Assembly (NCBI GenBank): GCA_021774955.1
Contig: JAJFIN010000126.1
Span: 1-14,705 of the forward strand
DNA: 14,705 bases
Source: Alphaproteobacteria bacterium
Lineage (GTDB): Bacteria; Pseudomonadota; Alphaproteobacteria; M2410
Direction of reading: 5' to 3'
In this document: in pieces, positions 13,363 to 14,705 of the stretch
Layout of the letters: every line of letters begins with the position of its first letter
Numbering within the stretch: position 1 is the first letter of the stretch
Position numbers and translations under genes: made by a program
The notes under the pieces: generated by a model
The model's input: only the letters and a program-made list of their open reading frames with translations
Database searches by the model: none
Told to the model about the DNA's origin: nothing

Positions 13363-14705
13363 TTATTTCTTTTTTTTGTTTTCTTCTTTTTCGCGTTGCT
13401 TCTTTTTGCGATAACGCGGTGCCCAGCCTTCAATATTTCTTTGATCAGCGCGGGTGACGCCCATGGCATCGTCAGGTACATCTTTTCCAATGGTACTGCC
13501 AGCGCCAATATTGGCGCCCTTACCAATCGTTACCGGTGCGACGAGAGCTGTGTTTGAACCGATAAAGGCTTCCTCACCAATGTCAGTGATGTTTTTATTG
13601 AAGCCATCGTAATTGCACGTAATCGTGCCGGCACCAATATTGGCATTGGCTCCGACATTCGCATCACCCAAATATGTCAGGTGGCTGACCTTGGCACCGG
13701 CTCCAAGGTCGGTGTTTTTAATTTCAACAAAATTGCCGATTTTTGCACCTTCGCCGATATTAGCGCCGGGGCGCAGGCGCGCATAGGGTCCTACTTGTGC
13801 ACCCGTAGCGAGAGTTGCACCCTCTAAATGGGTGAACGGTTTGATCGTAACATTGTTGCTCACTTTGACGCCTGGCCCAAAGACAACATGCTGGCCGACA
13901 GTCACATCTTGACCCAATTCGGTATCATAGGAGAAGTGGACGGTGTCCGGGTCTGAGAGTGTCACGCCCTCTTCCATCATCTGTTGTCTCTTACGTATTT
14001 GGAATATCGCCTCAGCGGCAGCGAGTTCCGTGCGGGCGTTGATGCCCATAACATCGTCTGGTGGGGTTTCGACGGCCGAGCAAGACAGTCCGTTTTCAAC
14101 GGCAATCTCGACGACATCGGTTAAGTAAAATTCGTTCTTGGCGTTGTCATCTTTAACTGCCTCGACCAGAGTGCGCACGTGTTCACCGGCGATGGCCATC
14201 ATGCCGCCATTGCAAAAACCAATGGCGCGCTCACTCTCATTGGCATCCTTGAATTCGACGATGGCCCTTAAGGGATAGATGCCATCATCCATGTTGGGTT
14301 TTTTGTCCGTGATCAAACGACCATAGGCAAGAGCATCATCTGGATAGAAGCCGGTCACAACAACAGCTGCACCTTTTGCCCGGCCACGCATGAGCTCTGA
14401 AATATTTTCAGGCCGAATGAGTGGGGTATCGCCGAAGAGCACGACGACGTCGCCATCGAAATCACCGAGCTCGGCAAGAGCGGCTTGGACGGCATGGCCG
14501 GTACCCAAGGGTGGATCTTGAATGGCTGCTTGAGCGTCGGCGCAATGGCGACGCACTTCTTCGACTACGGCGTCGCCCTCTTTGCTGACAACAACCAGCG
14601 TCTTGGCGGCGCCGGCTTGCGCGACAGCGCGGACCACATGTCCGACAAGAGAAAGACCCGCCAGCTCGTGCAGCACCTTGGAGCGGCTCGATTTCATGCG
14701 CGTGC
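13363..14705 (-). CDS. glmU: GlmU, bifunctional N-acetylglucosamine-1-P uridyltransferase/acetyltransferase (N-terminus cut off)
   Basis: The enzyme makes UDP-GlcNAc for peptidoglycan and LPS: it acetylates glucosamine-1-P and then transfers UMP. The reading frame runs off the right edge. The last codons read (G)TRMKS, the known GTRMKS loop of the uridyltransferase site, so the ATG at 14697 is internal and roughly 15 N-terminal residues are missing. Counting from that Met: KVLHEL (7-12), PLGTGHA (63-69), LFGDTPL (87-93, metal Asp90), NEFYLTD (188-194), and a left-handed beta-helix of hexapeptide repeats (about 250-405) with LRPGANIGEGAKIGNFVEIKN and TYLGDANVGANANIGAGT. The C-terminus is a Lys/Glu-rich tail (429-444) coded by a T-rich stretch at 13366-13418, longer than the short basic end of E. 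coli GlmU. Confidence 0.96.
   Translation of the reverse strand, partial: TRMKSSRSKVLHELAGLSLVGHVVRAVAQAGAAKTLVVVSKEGDAVVEEVRRHCADAQAAIQDPPLGTGHAVQAALAELGDFDGDVVVLFGDTPLIRPENISELMRGRAKGAAVVVTGFYPDDALAYGRLITDKKPNMDDGIYPLRAIVEFKDANESERAIGFCNGGMMAIAGEHVRTLVEAVKDDNAKNEFYLTDVVEIAVENGLSCSAVETPPDDVMGINARTELAAAEAIFQIRKRQQMMEEGVTLSDPDTVHFSYDTELGQDVTVGQHVVFGPGVKVSNNVTIKPFTHLEGATLATGAQVGPYARLRPGANIGEGAKIGNFVEIKNTDLGAGAKVSHLTYLGDANVGANANIGAGTITCNYDGFNKNITDIGEEAFIGSNTALVAPVTIGKGANIGAGSTIGKDVPDDAMGVTRADQRNIEGWAPRYRKKKQREKEENKKKK

Noticed and set aside
14695..14697. ATG at 14697 as the true GlmU start
   Set aside because: The preceding codons spell the conserved GTR of the GTRMKS loop, so this Met is internal and the real start lies beyond the window.
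1..14705. CRISPR array, tRNA, rRNA, phage genes or a transposase
   Set aside because: I found no regularly spaced direct repeats, no tRNA- or rRNA-like sequence and no transposase, integrase or phage gene. The only mobile-like signal is the short palindrome at 4895-4969.

Overview
This window looks like a piece of chromosome from an alphaproteobacterium. The class II DAHP synthase, the glutathione reductase placed beside rpiA, the winged-helix/TolB-like/TPR regulator and the general base composition all fit that group. The genus cannot be fixed from sequence alone. PEP-CTERM surface proteins are an accessory trait, so an exosortase should be encoded elsewhere in the genome. Genes are dense, and most of the window is conserved housekeeping interleaved with small accessory modules.

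Left part (1-4989): positions 1-235 hold several inverted repeats and a short reading frame open to the left edge. Then comes an arsenite S-adenosylmethionine methyltransferase (367-1392, +), which converges on two tandem PEP-CTERM secreted proteins (2895-2152 and 2060-1407, -). A wHTH/TolB-like/TPR transcriptional regulator (3258-4859, +) is divergent from these two, across a 362-bp region with a good promoter and several dyads. It may control them. A perfect 21-bp inverted repeat spanning 75 bp (MITE/REP-like) lies in the convergent gap that follows.

Middle (4990-8726, all -): rpiA (pentose phosphate pathway), gor (glutathione reductase) and a class II DAHP synthase (entry to the shikimate pathway), in that transcription order. 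RpiA belongs to the pathway that makes erythrose-4-phosphate, a DAHP synthase substrate, and NADPH, the Gor reductant.

Right part (8727-14705): a compact + strand operon encodes a MATE efflux transporter, an APH(6)/hydroxyurea-type small-molecule kinase and a DUF2332 protein with a methyltransferase-like glycine motif. The genes are separated by 8 and 1 nt. This is the best candidate for an undescribed functional system (export plus chemical modification). It meets, tail to tail, a TetR regulator with a TTG start. The TetR gene is divergent from a PaaI-like hotdog thioesterase, and a perfect 8-5-8 palindrome sits in the spacer of the predicted thioesterase promoter. The window ends inside glmU (-), whose N-terminus is cut off by the right edge.
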